A DNA stretch of 64,000 nt from Notamacropus eugenii (GCF_028372415.1 NC_092877.1:211660116-211724115); one strand, 5' to 3'. Shown: positions 1 to 12,284, counted from the first letter of the stretch. The notes: generated by a model from the sequence alone, not told the origin. Translations and numbers: made by a program.

Positions 1-1700
1 ATTGCCAAACACTTCACTTTAGTTAAGCAGTATTCCCACTTCTCCTATGACTGGACAGTGGGTTATAAGTCCTGGACCTGGGTTACAAGACACTTTAACA
101 TCTCAACCAGGTGCCTTAGAAGTCAGAGCTACCCCATGGCCTGGTCTCCTGTATGGACCAAGTTGAGGAGGAGACTATTAAAAATTGGACTTTTATTGGA
201 ACTTCAGTACAACACACTGAAACAATGGAGGGGAATTCATCATTTCCCCCGATGCTGTTTCTTCTCTTTAGGCTGTACAAATCTAACCTCACTATGTCTG
301 AGTTATTGTATTTTAGTTTCAGGTTGTTTGCATACATAAAAACCGGATCACCAAAAGATGTAAAAGATTTCTGTGTATGTATGTCTGCATCCCCCTTACT
401 CTTTCTCTTTCCCTCCTTTCCTCCCCTTCTTTCCTTTGTGCTTCTGTCTTGTCAATATGTAAAAGGAAACAACTTAATAACATGAGATTACTCTTTGATT
501 TTAAAAAAAGGGCCAAGAACAAAACTATCGAATCTAAACTTGACATAAAGGTAGGAAAGAAGTATTTCACTGCTTCTTTATCAAAGGTCTCTTTAATGTC
601 TTAGAAAACTATCTTAGCTAGCTAGCCAAGTAGTTCTCTCAAAGAACCCAAAATCCTTTTTCTTCTCTACTTACAAAAAAATCATTTAGGTCAGTCTGAA
701 TGAGAAGATAATCTTTGGCCCAGGCTAGGGGTTTTGGAACTCTTTTGTGGGATTTGTGGAATTCATTTAAAAAAAGGGCAATCATCGTGCACATTCCATA
801 CCCCAAAGTCTGGGGTTTGAAAAATCTCAACTCTATCACATATTGTTACTACTGATTTTGTAGTTATCCTTTCAGTATCTTTTGTTCACTCTCAGTCAGA
901 TTCCCCCATTAGAGAAGGGGAGGCTAGAATGGATGGGAATGCCTAACAATAAAAGATAAAATGTGCATTTCCCATGGGATGGGGGTGGAAGGTTGGTTAA
1001 GAGGTTCCTGCTGTTTTAAGCTGGGTGTGTAAATGGAGAGAGGAGAAGGAGGGAAGAGGAAAAAGCTTCCAGAACTGGTCGAGTTTTAGATGTTGTCAAG
1101 TCAACCAGCTCTTGTTTTGATGTAGGTAGGTTTTTCTAGGATGTGATGTAAAACTTGGCAATTGTTCAAATCCCTTTTATCAGTACAATCAAAACTATAT
1201 CTAGGAGAGCACTTATATTAGAAAGACATCTGGTCTAAGAGACAAAATTTCCTTAGTACTACACACATTTCAGACCATAAATTACCAAGAGGTTGTATTC
1301 AAAGGTCACCTATTCATTCAGGCAATCCTTTTAAGGGGAACTCAGAGGTGGTCTCCTTAAGAAGTCTTCTCTATAATAACTGCTATTTAAAAAAAAAAAG
1401 TGTTAAGAAGAAAAATGTCTCCAGCCTTTTGTATAGAAATTTCAATAGCTACTTTGCCTGTGTATTCATAATTGCAGGCAATATCTTTGTGCTCTAAAGT
1501 AAGAAAACTCAATTGCCAATAGCAGAAAGTATAACTTGGACTTAGAAGCTGAGTCTAATAGGGTAAAAAGCCCAACAATCTGAAATTTAGGCTTATCAGT
1601 GCTAAAATATATTTCCTCACCAAACTGCCAAAGGTCAATAGGAGTTAGATGCTGAAAACTATTATCTGTAATAGGGTGGTCATTATTTAGATAGAGTAAT
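1..1700. other. Intergenic DNA, nothing recognised
   Basis: AT-rich sequence beyond the 3' end of ING1. No exon, RNA gene or clear repeat family was identified; the short open frames have no recognisable domain. A pyrimidine-rich stretch lies near 385-450. Confidence 0.5.
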
Positions 1701-1714
1701 GTAAGCATAAACTA

Positions 1715-1830
1715 GCTTCTCTTTATTTTCATAATTCCAAATTGCTTTCTAGAATGGTTGTAGCAACTCCTAGTTCCCATTAACAATGCATTAGGAGAGG
1801 TAAATTTTGATGAGGTCAGAGGGGACAATG
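1715..1830 (-). mobile_element. L1 fragment (minus strand)
   Basis: The text around 1738-1800 (AATTGCTTTCTAGAATGGTT, then a stretch about the few bases preceding an 'acaatgcattag' motif) reads as the reverse complement of the conserved region near the 3' end of L1 ORF2. It is short and diverged. Confidence 0.5.
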
Positions 1831-1894
1831 AGAAATCCTGGATGGTTAGTTAACTGAATGGGGAGAGCAGCAGCATTCCACTAGTTCCAGTTCC

Positions 1895-1982
1895 GTGGCA
1901 AACTTGTTCCATCTTGGTGAATTCACTTCCTCTATCGAGGTGCTTGTTTCCTCCTCTATAAAATCAAAGAGTTGGTCTAGAG
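1895..1982 (+). repeat. MIR-type SINE fragment
   Basis: It carries the MIR 3' core pattern: a 'gtttcctcctctataaaat' stretch followed by a 'gttggtctag' ending, as in THER1/MIR copies elsewhere in this window. It directly abuts the hAT-like element that follows. Confidence 0.55.
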
Positions 1983-2150
1983 CAGTACTGTCAAACACAA
2001 ACGGAAATTGGGATTCACTAATCTGTGTATAAAGATCCTTAGGCGGATGCATAAGGACTTATTTATTTTGTTAATTATTTCATTATGACATCTTAATTTG
2101 GTTTGGGCTGCGCTTAGGAGTGTTGCTGAGCCACTTAGACCATGTTGTCT
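1983..2150 (+). mobile_element. Non-autonomous hAT-like element, copy 1
   Basis: It begins with CAGTACTGTCAAAC, the same terminus type (CAG-n-TGTCAAAC, or its complement GTTTGACACC-n-CTG) seen in copies at 29305-29505 and 46273-46425. The interior shares the 'ttaatttggtttgggctgc' module. The distal terminus is degraded. The hAT assignment rests on the CAG/CTG ends and general familiarity with marsupial copies; it was not searched. Confidence 0.55.
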
Positions 2151-2157
2151 AGAAGAT

Positions 2158-2335
2158 AAAGGCAGCATAGTGTAGTAGGAAGCACCCTGGATTTGTAATC
2201 AAAGGATCAGTCTCTTACAAGTTATGTAATGGAGCAAATCGCTTTTTCCTTTGGGACTGTTTCCTCATCTGTAAAATAAGAGGGTTGACCTAAATGACCT
2301 AAAGGTACCTTCCAATTTAAGGTCTTATTAAGTAT
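2158..2335 (+). repeat. MIR-type SINE
   Basis: A near-complete MIR-like copy: a 5' 'gcatagtgtagtaggaagca' box, a central 'gttatgtaatggagcaa' core, and the 3' 'tttcctcatctgtaaaataa' followed by a 'gacctaaatgacctaaaggt' tail. Confidence 0.8.
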
Positions 2336-2544
2336 ATAATCTCTTGACATTCTTAATTCTTGTCTGAGTTGCTTCTGGAAAAGCAGAGAGGTATTCTAAT
2401 GAAGAGGACTTACCCATGTGATTGGGTTCAGGGTAGGTACCTGGGAGAATGGGTAGGTTTTAAGTTTTAAGAGGTAGGGGTTGATTCCAACCATAAACTT
2501 TGCCATCTTGGCCTAGGATCATACTGTATCTCTCTCCTTTTTCC

Positions 2545-2605
2545 TAGAATCACAGAATCTCAGAGTTCAAAGGAACTTTTGAGGCCATCTAGTACAACTT
2601 GTCCC
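2545..2605 (-). mobile_element. CR1/L3 LINE 3' end fragment
   Basis: AGAATCACAGAATCTCAGAG followed by a 'ggccatctagt' module is the reverse complement of the conserved 3' terminus of CR1/L3 LINEs. It is short and isolated. Confidence 0.6.
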
Positions 2606-3077
2606 TGAATCAATTGATCAATCAACTCATCACTCAATAAACATTTATTACTGAGGTTACAAGGACCAGCAAACTCCACCCCCTCCCTCAAAAAAACAAG
2701 AGTACAAAGGCACTGAGGATATGAAGACAAAAAATCAAACTCTAAGGAGCTTGGGAAACAACAGGTATGCATACAAATAAATACAAAATTAAAACAAGGT
2801 AATTTGGGAGGGGAAAGGCATTCAGCAGCCAGAGGATCTAGGAAGGCCTCAGGGAGAAAGTGGCCCTTAAGATGAGCTTTGAAGACATCTGGGGATTCTA
2901 TGAGATAGAGGTAAGGAAGGAATTCATTATAGGATGCTGGGGGACTGCCTTTGCTAAGGTACAGTAAGAGCAAGTAGGACAGTTGGTCTGGAAGGGAAAA
3001 TAATGGAAATAAGCCTATAAGAATCAGTTAAGAGTCAAGTAATAAAGGTCTTCACACACCAAATGGATAAACAGATA

Positions 3078-3182
3078 TAGGGTGCCCCTAAAATCTTAGT
3101 ACAATTCTAAACTTTAACAGCTTAGAGACTATTGCAAGGTCCAATAGCTTAAAACTGCACTGAGACATTTGGGATATCCTGC
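3078..3182. mobile_element. Mariner-type MITE (palindromic)
   Basis: The left end AGGGTGCCCCTAAAATCTTA and the right end, read in complement (AGGATATCCCAAATGTCTCA), form imperfect inverted termini of about 35 bp. Both arms lead into copies of 'CAGTTTTAAGCT'-like sequence. A TA sits at the left junction. This structure fits a Tc1/mariner MITE inserted into the L2 copy. Confidence 0.7.
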
Positions 3183-4261
3183 ATTTTTTCCTAAAGGAAG
3201 CAGGGAAACTGTAGCTTTTTCAGGAGGGGAAGGACATGGTCAAACTTATACTTTAGGAATATCATTTTGTTGGCTCTGTGAAGGATAGATTGGAGGGGGA
3301 AGAGACAGGAAGAAGGAAGACCATTTCACAAAATAGTCCTCACATATGGCTGAGCTAAGGTGATGGAATTGGCAAAACTTGACAACTCACTCAATATGGG
3401 GAATAGGGGAGGTTGAAGTAGGGAAGTTAGGGAAAAGGTAGGTTTGTGTGGAATAAAGGAGGAAGGTAATGAGTTCTGGTTTGGACTTCATAGGAGGAGG
3501 TCCTGATTTCAGGCAGGAGAGTCAGTGAAAAGCTGCAAGCTGAGAAGCCATGAGAAGATGAGAGAAGGCAACTGAAGGTGACAGAGCTAAGAAACTCAAG
3601 TGAACTAAGCCTATGCTCAGGTATGGCCAGCTGACTAGAGATGGAAAGGCTCTGTAATTAATGTGGGAAACTGATCTGATTGGGGGAAAACCTTGATGCA
3701 AGGACATAACTATAGAAAATAGCATCCTATGTAAGAGCTTATTAGGGAAAAGCTGTTGTGGTCTCTAAGATTATCTACAGCCTGAAGGAAGGGAGCCAAG
3801 GATTAAAAGAAACTGTTTTTGACTAAAAGTGTCATGATGTTTCAGTATCTAGGTAAGGGTACATACCTGAAAATCCCAAGACCACTAAAGCACAAATGAA
3901 CTCCATTTCAGTGGTTCAAGAGTAGTGGAGGGGCAGATTTAACCAAAAGTAGAATAGAGAGGCTTAGAATGCAGAGCCAGCGATGTGTGGCATGGATCGA
4001 TCATTCCCTAAAGGGATCAGACATCTAGGCCTGCAGTCCAGAGTAAAGAACTGCCCTGGGAACATAGGTTTCACTTCTCATGTGGCTTACTAGGTTGCTA
4101 AAAGTTTGTGTTCATTCTCCCTTGCCCTTAACATACATACTCTGTGCCCTGTGAGAGAGTGTAAACCCAGGTTTGCAAATGGACTATTATGTTTTGACTG
4201 AATAATTTTTTTTCTTTTGCTGTCAATTGAATAAATGTTGTTAAACAAAAGAGAAAAGGGA

Positions 4262-4475
4262 CTCCTGGTGGAGTCTCAAGCCCCTTTTAGAGGGTCTGCT
4301 AGGTCAAAACTATTTTCATAATAATACCAAGATGTCTTAATTTCTAACATAGCAAATATTGGCAGCTATAATTCACGAAGATAAAAACTCTTTGGGAGGG
4401 GGTCCTCAGTGGTTTGAAGAGTATAAAGAGGTTCTTGAGAGCAAAATGGTGAGAATCACTGTCATGGTATGATTA
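4262..4475 (-). mobile_element. Old hAT (Charlie-like) relic, minus strand
   Basis: The reverse complement starts CAGTGATTCTCACCATTTTG and proceeds through 'gaggacccc', 'aattaagacatcttggtatt' and 'atgaaaatagttttgacct' blocks. These match the arrangement of the longer copy at 35238-35765, with most of the interior missing. The family is shared across mammals, so the insertion is old. Confidence 0.6.
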
Positions 4476-5124
4476 TCACTTTTGTCTTCCTGTTTAGTAA
4501 ATGTTTCATAGTTAATTTTTAATAGTAATATCTTGGCTGATTTATTTAAATGGAAAACAACATTGAGGACTTAGTAGCTACAGTTATGAATTGAAGACAT
4601 GGTTTCCTCTTACAGCAGCGTGAGCTTGAGACGGAGTTGTAGCAGTGTGGTCATTAGCTACAGGAAACCCCCAACCTGCTGGAAGGCGGTTCAGGTAAAT
4701 AAGGGACCCCATCCAAGTCTAGGAAAAGAGGGCCCAGAGAGAGGTGGGAGCTCCACACCACGTCCTTGCAGACTATGCTTTAGAGACCTATACAACATTG
4801 AACTCATCCAATAGGATGTTTGGTAATGAAGACCTGCAGCTCAGAAGAGAAACTAAGGCGAAATATATAAATCTTAGAATCATCCACATAGAGATGATAA
4901 TTGAATTCATTTGAAATAGTGAGGTCACTAAGAAAAAGGGTGTAAAGAGAACCACAGGGAGGGCATGAGATGTGCGTGATGATCCAGCAAAGAAGACTAA
5001 GAAGAAACGACCAGATGGGTAGAAGGAGAATTAAGAGGAAACCTCTTCTACAATCTACCCTGCAAGAGATCAGCCAGACTTTGCTCATATGCCTTAAGTA
5101 AAAAGGGCCCCCATTGCTCTTTTC

Positions 5125-5300
5125 AAGGTAGTCTTTGAGATGTGTGTTCTTTCTTCGATGCCGAAGAAGACCATGCCATCAGAGAAATGATGATATGACT
5201 TGCACTTGACTGTGTTTTGAGTGAGGGAGGGCTGTGCAGGTCACCAGCCTCACTTCTCCTCCAGAGCCATCTGAATCCAGTGACCAGATATTCATCAGGA
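5125..5300 (-). repeat. RTE-tailed SINE, minus strand
   Basis: The reverse complement runs from 'catctccagtcatcctgatg' to the tail 'ggtcttcttcggcatcgaag'. The tail type (a 'tttggtc/ggtcttctt...gaa' ending) and the 'cattcccagtcatcctgac' module are shared with the element at 44700-45215, suggesting related SINEs moved by an RTE LINE. Confidence 0.65.
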
Positions 5301-5455
5301 TGACTGGAGATGAGCCAGGATGAGCCAACTGGGGTTAAGTGACTTGCCCAAGGTCACACAGCTAGTGAGTGTCAAGTGTCTGAGGTGAGATTTAAACTCA
5401 GGTCCTCCTGACTCCTGCACTGGTGCTCTATCTACTGCACCACCTAGCCGTCAGT
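5300..5455 (-). repeat. MIR-derived marsupial SINE, minus strand
   Basis: It reads in complement as CTAGGTGGTGCAGTAGATAG, then 'gtcaggaggacctgag', then 'gtcacttaacccc', the standard order of the abundant marsupial tRNA-type SINE. It abuts the RTE-tailed SINE, so the pair may be a composite. Confidence 0.8.
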
Positions 5456-7225
5456 CTTCGAGATAGACTTTTCTTGACTATCCTGTTTTTCATTTGACCT
5501 CCATACCTACTCTAAGGCATCTTTCTGCATTTCAAAGTCAAATGAGAATCTGGCAACATTCCAAAGAAATATTTTTAAAATACACAGCTCAATTATATAA
5601 TTCACTTCCCCAAGATATGAATTATTGAGGTTCTGTCAACACTAATGAAATAAAACCAGTAACTCATAAATGCCCACTCCAGTACACTTCGTAGGCAGCA
5701 ATTCCACAGTTCTGGGCCTTCACAGACAATTTCTAGAAGTGTTTTATCTATGGTTTGAATGTAAAACTAACAATTTTGGACTTCAAGTTATGGTTTCAGG
5801 CTTTCCCTTTAACCTCTCATATCGGGGGGGGGGGTGAGGAAAAAATAAAATTGTCACTAAGGTAGAGATTAAATAGATTTTGAGATAAAAGAATTTATGA
5901 CAACTTTATTATCACTATTTACTTAAGATGAGAAGGTCACATAACTAGTGAGAGCCTACAAAATGAAGCTGACATCAACCATAACTCCCAAGTCAACTGG
6001 TTAGTTTCTGTTCTGTCTTTTTTACAAATTTCAGCTTGAAATATCAGTTATAGATCTAGTATTTACTAACTAGTTTCCTGTTTTACTTATAGATCTCCCT
6101 CTTTTGTCATCTGTTCTTTGATATGTACACCATTAGCTTCCTCTTCTACTTTCAGTAAAATTCCATTGTACCCATCCCGCTTATATAACCAAACCCTATA
6201 TAATAACTGCTGCTCAGGGCTCACTGATTTTTATATACAGTGGTGCTTATGCTCTCAGCATAATAAACCAATTTTTCCATATCTTTGTGTCATTCACTAT
6301 ATAAATGACAGCAGTACCTATCAACTGATCCTGATAATTTTTGCCACATTTTGGAAATAGATGCATAGGTTTTAGACGAATGCCATTGTCAAGACTGACA
6401 CAATCATTTGTGACTTTTTATCCTTAGCATATGTAGAGGAAAAATAAGAGTCTATTTGCACACATCAAGTTCCCACTCTACCAGGTATTTGATATAACCT
6501 GAAATTAGAAGATCACCATGATTAGGATTCTAAGCTTAACTTTAAGGATTCACTACTCTGATACCTAGTCCATCCTTACAAAATTTTTGTTAATGTTATT
6601 TAAATCTGATTTTACCTTCTGGCATGAGATTAATTGATCTTTGGTAGCATTCTTTCATAGATTTTAATGCAGATAGCTATGGCTCTTTGATAAGGTCTTC
6701 AAATTGGACAAGTCCAGTTCTTGTTTTATTATGTTCTTCCTTAAAAAAAAGTTATTTTTCTAAACTCTTAATTTAATTCTGGTGTTCTTCCTGACCTCTC
6801 TAAGGTCCACTAGCTTCCAAGCTAAATATCTACAGACTCCATATCTCTTCCTATCAATATGTAGAGAACAATGACCTTATTGTTTATATTTCCATCAATA
6901 CATACTCCAGTGCTATGGTTTTATTGATGGTGAAAAAAAAAGTTGTAATTCACCACCTCTTACCTGCAGCCAATACAAAATATGAAAAATTGAGCAGGTA
7001 AGTAAAATTATCAGAAGATTTGTGCTATGGAGTGAGCACACAGGAATACAGAAGAAAATGAAAGGAGGGAAGGTTTCAGCTGTTTTGCTTCCTCTGTCAT
7101 GAATCCCATCAATGACAGTAATCCATCTTTATGGATTAAAATCCTTTTATGGATTAAAAATCCTCAAATTTTTATCACTCTGGTCCCTATTCCTTATATG
7201 TAGTCTGTTTTTTTAAATTGTTTTT
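5456..7225. other. Intergenic DNA, nothing recognised
   Basis: AT-rich, with a short G homopolymer at about 5824. No coding exon, RNA gene or confident repeat was identified. The open frame at 6118-6360 has no domain and lies in low-complexity AT-rich sequence. Confidence 0.45.
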
Positions 7226-7320
7226 TCTAAAACTTAGATTGCAAGCCCATTGGGCAGAAACTGTAACTTCATCTCATATTTGCACAGCACAAGTACACTG
7301 TCAGAGCTCAATAAAAAAGA
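7225..7320 (+). mobile_element. LINE (L2-type) 3' tail fragment
   Basis: It contains the 'gattgcaagcccattgggca' plus 'gagctcaataaa' pattern typical of L2 3' ends. Confidence 0.5.
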
Positions 7321-7539
7321 ATAATATACTTATCCCATAGTGAACTTCCTAGATCATCCTTTCAAGTAAGCTTGAGTAATGTTCAATAAAATCCATACTT
7401 TCTGGTTTTGCTTTATAATTATACTAACAAATTCTACTCTCAATCTTCATTTCTGTTATATAGACCTAGTTTTTCACTTTGGTTAGTGAAGTTCTCAACT
7501 AATCAAGTTTTTGATTCATATCCTCTTACTCATGTGAAA

Positions 7540-7705
7540 GTGATATAGACTCAAAAAAGTCAACAGCATGACACAGAGACCCAAAGATCTGATGTTAAAC
7601 TAGGCTGTCCAAGAGAGGCAGAGTGTACAGAATAAGGGATATGAAAGTCCTATTGTACTTTGCTCTGGTCAGACCATATCTGGAGTACTATGGCTAATGG
7701 TATCC
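7540..7705 (+). mobile_element. CR1/L3 LINE fragment
   Basis: Near 7650-7695 the 'tgctctggtcagaccatatc' then 'tggagtac' stretch matches the conserved C-terminal CR1 reverse transcriptase segment (LxRPHLEY-type). The same segment is better preserved at 46530-47260. Confidence 0.55.
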
Positions 7706-7734
7706 AATCATCTTTAGACCTTCCATATCTTGGG

Positions 7735-8450
7735 GTTCAAATCATAGGGCCTGTTTGGCTTCCTTTACCCCACCCAGTTAGCAAATAGGGAACTTCTGAA
7801 ATTAAGTCTATCATGTTAGGTAATAGTTGCTCACCAAGATGGCTGATGTGGGCAACGAACAGATATGAAACCACAAAATATTTTGCCAGGACAAAAATCA
7901 AAAACAAAGAGTAAAGCAAATGAAACTTGACTTATGCACATTCCCAAATAAATACACTTTTACCGCTTTTCTCTCATGAAAATTTGAGACTAAAACTCCA
8001 GAACTCATACTTCTCAGATGAGGTAAAAGTGCTGAATCAGCAGCCCGAGCAATACCACTGGAGAGAGCCTTGGCTTGAACACACTGGTGAATGATCAGAT
8101 CTGTATGTGAGACTGATAATATGTTCTTTCACACACTTCTCTATTTCCTCTGGCCATCAATATTTCCATGAAGTTCCTGGCTTGGCTTGCCTTAAGCATT
8201 TCTCTCTACCTCACATGTTCATGAACCCAAAGGAACTCTCCATCACATCTTGCCAGGATTGGCCTTACCTCTGGGCACCTGGGTTCATAAGAAGTGGGAG
8301 TTCCTCTTCTTGTCTAATAAAATCTGACCTCTGGGTCCAGGCATCATGGGAAATCATGCCTTTCCAATCTTATTCATGCTTGTTATATGGGGAGATATGA
8401 CAGCAGTGTGGGAGAGGAAAAAGGCTTGTTCTGGCTGACTCCAAAGGGCA
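7735..8450. other. Unclassified stretch with a poly(A)-type signal
   Basis: No gene recognised. An AATAAA at 8316-8321 is followed by T/G-rich DNA, so an old LTR or LINE end is possible, but I could not assign a family. Confidence 0.3.
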
Positions 8451-8454
8451 GAGC

Positions 8455-8525
8455 AAGGAGAAAGGAGAGACAGGGAGCCAGGCTTTGGCTTCAGGTAAGG
8501 AAAAACTGCCTAATAATTAGGACAA
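8455..8525 (+). mobile_element. CR1/L3 LINE fragment
   Basis: The 'aaaaactgcctaataattag' segment (8502-8521) is a conserved piece of the CR1/L3 3' region. It is cut off by the L1 that follows. Confidence 0.5.
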
Positions 8526-8529
8526 AAAG

Positions 8530-10230
8530 TCAGTCTATCAAAGGAACTAATGAGAAAAATGGAAAGGAAGGGAATTTAGCAGTACCAGATTTTAAACTAT
8601 ATTATAAGACAGTAGTTATCAAAACTATCTGGTACTGGCTAAGAAATAGAAAGAAAGATCAATGGAACAGAGTAGATATATAATTTGCAGCAGCAAATGA
8701 ATTTAGTAAACTTGTATTTGACAAGTATAACAACTTAAGTTTAGGGGATAAGAATTCATTTTTTAGTAAAAATTGTTTGGAAAACTGGAAAGCCGTCTGG
8801 CATAAATTGGGCGTAGACCAATATCTTATACCATTTACCAAGAAAAGGTCAAAGTGGATACATGACCTAGAAATAAAGAAAGATATTACAATAAACTTTG
8901 AAGAACATGGAACATATTACCTATCAAACATATGGATAAATAAGCAATTTATGAATAAACAAGAGATAGAGAGCAGTGTACAGTGTAAAATGGATAGTTT
9001 TGATTACATTAAATTAAAAAGGTTTTATACAAATAAAATAAATATAGCCAAGATCAGAAGGAAAGATGAAAATTGGGGGGGAAATTTTTATAGACAGTTT
9101 CTCAGATAGAGCTCTAATATCTCAAATATGTTAAAGAACTTTGTCAGGTCTATAATATGAGTCTTTCCTTAATTGATAAATGGTCAAAGGATATGAACAG
9201 GCAGATCTCTGATGAAGAAATCAACACATTTTATAATCATATAAAATGCTCTAAATCACTATTGATTAGAGAAATGCATATTAAAACGACCTTGAGATAT
9301 CAGTTAACACCTATCACATTGGCTAAAATGACTGAATGGGAAAGCAACAAATGTCGGAGGGGATATGGAAAATCGGAACACTAATTCACTGTTGGTGAAA
9401 CTGTGAAGTGATCCAACCACTTTAGAGAGCAATCTGGAGTTATGCCCAGAGTGTTATCAAACTGCCTACATCCTTGACCCAGCAATACCACTACTAGGTC
9501 TGTTTCCCAAGATGGTTAGGTAAAAAGGAAATGAATCTCTAAGTTCTAAAATATTCATACCACTCTCTTCGTGGTGGCAAAAAGCTGGAAATTGTGGGGA
9601 TGCTCATCAATTGAGGAATGGCTGAACAAGTTTTAGTATATAATTGTGATGGAATACTACTGTGCTATAAGAAATGATGAGCTCATTTATTTTAAGAAGA
9701 TGTGGATAGACTTGCATGAAATAATAAAGAGTGAATGAGCAGAACGGAGTTCACTGTGTATAGTAACAGCAATGTTGTTTTAAGAACAACTTTGACCAAG
9801 TCATGCCACAATGACATATAATGACAAAATGACATATAAATACTCAAATTAACTCCAAAGGATCTGTGAAGGAAGATGCTGTCTGCATCCAGAGAAAAAG
9901 AACTAATAAATAGATGTATAAAATGATTATATATATACACATACATATACACACATATATGTACACACACATACATATATATACATGTACATACACACAC
10001 ATATATGTATATACACACATGTACCAGCTGTCTCTAGAGCAGAGAGGGAGGAAGGAAGAACGAAAAGGAAGAAAAGAAAGTTACATGATGATTTTATTAC
10101 ATATTTAAAAGGAATAGAAAGCTGTACCTAACAGATATGCAGTTTTGTGTGCAATCATCTTTTTTTACTCTACTGTGTTATGGAATGCTTGTCTTATTTC
10201 ATAAATTTAAAGTATTTTTTAAAAAGAAAA
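8530..10230 (+). mobile_element. L1 LINE, 5'-truncated, plus strand
   Basis: It begins in the C-terminal part of ORF2: the translation around 8570-8680 contains '[20 protein letters not shown]', the conserved L1 ORF2 PDxKxYY block. ORF2 remnants continue to about 9390 (for example 'LIDKWSKDMNRQISDEE' at 9163-9215), interrupted by stops and frame changes. The 3'UTR follows, with a CA/TA microsatellite at 9930-10020, then a terminal A-rich end near 10200-10230. It is a typical dead-on-arrival copy lacking ORF1 and the endonuclease and RT core. Confidence 0.85.
9930..10020. repeat. (TA/CA)n microsatellite
   Basis: Alternating purine-pyrimidine tract of TA, CA and TACA units inside the L1 3' region. 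Confidence 0.85.
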
Positions 10231-10294
10231 ATAGAATGCCCTCAAAAGTTAGTGAATTTCCCCTCAAGGAGCTTTTCAGATGAGGTTGATGACA

Positions 10295-10510
10295 ACTTGT
10301 CAGCAGTCCTGGCACAATGGATAGTGCCTGACACAGTCAGGAAGCCCACTTTTCCAATCCCACTTTTCCTATCAACTGTGTGACAATGAGTAAGTCATCA
10401 GTCCTCTGGAGTTTACCGTAATTCTGTCAGACTTTTCTACGAAGTCATGAAGGAGTTGCAATTTGTATTGGTAAAGATTCTATACCAGTGAAATTACAAA
10501 CCCTTGATAC
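10295..10510 (+). repeat. Marsupial MIR-derived SINE with extended tail
   Basis: A tRNA-type 5' part ('tcctggcacaatggatagtg') and a 'gtgtgacaatgagtaagtca' core are followed by the tail 'tctataccagtgaaattaca'. The same tail occurs at 28965-29190 and 49755-49915, so these belong to one SINE subfamily. Confidence 0.65.
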
Positions 10511-11828
10511 ATTGGCATATGGGTTGAACTGCATGACCAAGTACGAGGTCTCTTCCTACCCTGAGATTCTAAGACCTTGGAAGAAGCATTTAATAGCACC
10601 TGGCCTCAGTTTCCTTAAGTGGAGAGAGGGACTTGACAATCACTCAACTCTCCTTTCAATCTCGGGTGCTTCTGCGTGTGAAAGCCTAAGTCAGGTTAGA
10701 AAGAGAGGGCAGATTAAACAAACAAAAAGTTCAACAGGCTCTTTGATTCCCTTTGAAAAATGAAGCAATGACAAAAAACCAATCCTAGTCCCCTTTCTTC
10801 TTCAGAGGAACCAAATCAAAGTCTCTCAATGAAGCTACTGTAACCATAGTCACTCCTTAAGAAGGATGGATAGCAGAAAATTATTCTGTTCTAATACTAT
10901 GGTTGGTTATATCTTTCTACCACTACCTTTAACATTAAACATACATCCCTCGGCATAGACCTGAGGTCTGAAGTGTCTAAAATACTATACAAGATGCACT
11001 GTTCAAACAGTAACTGACCAATTAGTCAAAGGACTATAGGTAAGTAATCTACTTCTTACTGCCCAAAAGATGGGAGGAATCAGCGTAATTTGAATGTGCC
11101 AGAGAAATACCAGATAAAAAAATATTCTTCCAGGTACAGCATATTATTTGCAGCCAATGTAGGTAATTTTAGGAGTATAGCACTAGGCTACTAGTATTAT
11201 CAACTGACAACCTAAGTGATTTCCAAACAGTACTTTCTATGTATTTAGAAGGACGATTGAATTTCAGTAGCATGTATATTGCATCAAGCTTTGAAAAGGA
11301 CGGGTTTAATGGAGCATTAAATGCTTTAAAGACATTATTTAACCTATTACTCATCCTAGAAATTTTGCTTGCAGCTATTTCTCTTTTAAGTTAGGATTTC
11401 CTACCAAGGAAATTACTAGTCCTATTCTTGAGAATAAATCACTAGGGCAAAGGATTGGAAGGAAAAGAAAATATGAAAACCAAACTTTTTACTATTTTCG
11501 CAAAAATACTACTTTGGCTAGATTCCTCTTGTACTAACAACAAGGCAGGCAAATATGGGGAGAGGATATAAAAGGATATATGATAAAATTTGGTTATAAA
11601 GCTTAATTTTTTTTATTTCATGGATTTCTAACAAACACATTATATTTGAGTATATTAGGCCTATGTATAAATATATATATACACACACACACGTGTGCAC
11701 AGACATACATATGCATATATGTATGGATCTATTGGTCTAATAAATGTTTGAAATCAAATTGCAGAAGCTGTTGTATAAAATTTAAGAAGTCCGATATGGC
11801 TGCATGAAATATTTCTTTGTTGTCCCTT
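10510..11828. other. Intergenic DNA with a small microsatellite
   Basis: No gene recognised. A TA/CA tract lies at about 11663-11730. The remainder is AT-rich unique-looking sequence. Confidence 0.45.
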
Positions 11829-11829
11829 T

Positions 11830-11890
11830 AAGTATTTTAGAGCTAGAAAGGCCCTTGGAAAGCTTCTAGTCCAAACCATTATCTTTTAAG
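11830..11890 (-). mobile_element. CR1/L3 LINE 3' end fragment
   Basis: 'ttagagctagaaaggccctt' followed by 'cttctagtccaaacc' matches the reversed CR1/L3 3' terminus. Confidence 0.5.
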
Positions 11891-12284
11891 AAAGTAGGGG
11901 ATACTTTAAAAATTTTCTTTCCTTTTAAAAAAAAATTTAGTTGATGCCTTTTGATTTTTGCATTAATCATTTCCTAATATTCACCTCTTCCTACAACAAA
12001 CCCCTTTATTTTCTAGACAGGGTGAATTGAATGACATACCCAAATAACTCATCAGTGGCAGACCCTAGATCTCAATGCAAGGTCTCCTGATATCTGATAT
12101 AGTGCTTTTCCCAGTATACAAACTGTCAAGTTCTCATTTCTTCTCCCTCTTTTTAAACATCTTTCTCACTAATTATAATCACTTCCTTAGGTTTTACACA
12201 CCAGAGATAGCTCCAGATAAATTAAGGGTGAGAAGAGGATGAGGGAAATGAACCAAAGAAGGAGGCTATTATACTCAGGCAACC

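Larger units (their letters stand above)
2610..5100 (-). mobile_element. L2 LINE, degraded, minus strand
   Basis: About 2.5 kb of old L2 in reverse orientation. The 3' end is at the left ('aataaacattta' at about 2636). At the right, the minus strand over 4804-5088 still translates into the L2 reverse transcriptase block, with a 'GSLYTLFLSDL' segment followed by 'YHLYVDDSKIYI', in which VDD stands for the catalytic YADD. It is broken by many indels, a mariner-type MITE (3078-3182) and a hAT relic (4262-4475). There is no functional ORF. Confidence 0.7.

Noticed and set aside
4804-5088. 94-codon minus-strand frame as a gene
   Set aside because: It contains the L2 reverse transcriptase block (YHLYVDDSKIY); a LINE relic.
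8777-9384. Two plus-strand frames as novel genes
   Set aside because: They are consecutive parts of L1 ORF2 in a 5'-truncated copy.
9930-10020. CRISPR-like or regulatory direct repeats
   Set aside because: A simple TA/CA microsatellite without spacers; nothing in the window resembles a CRISPR array.
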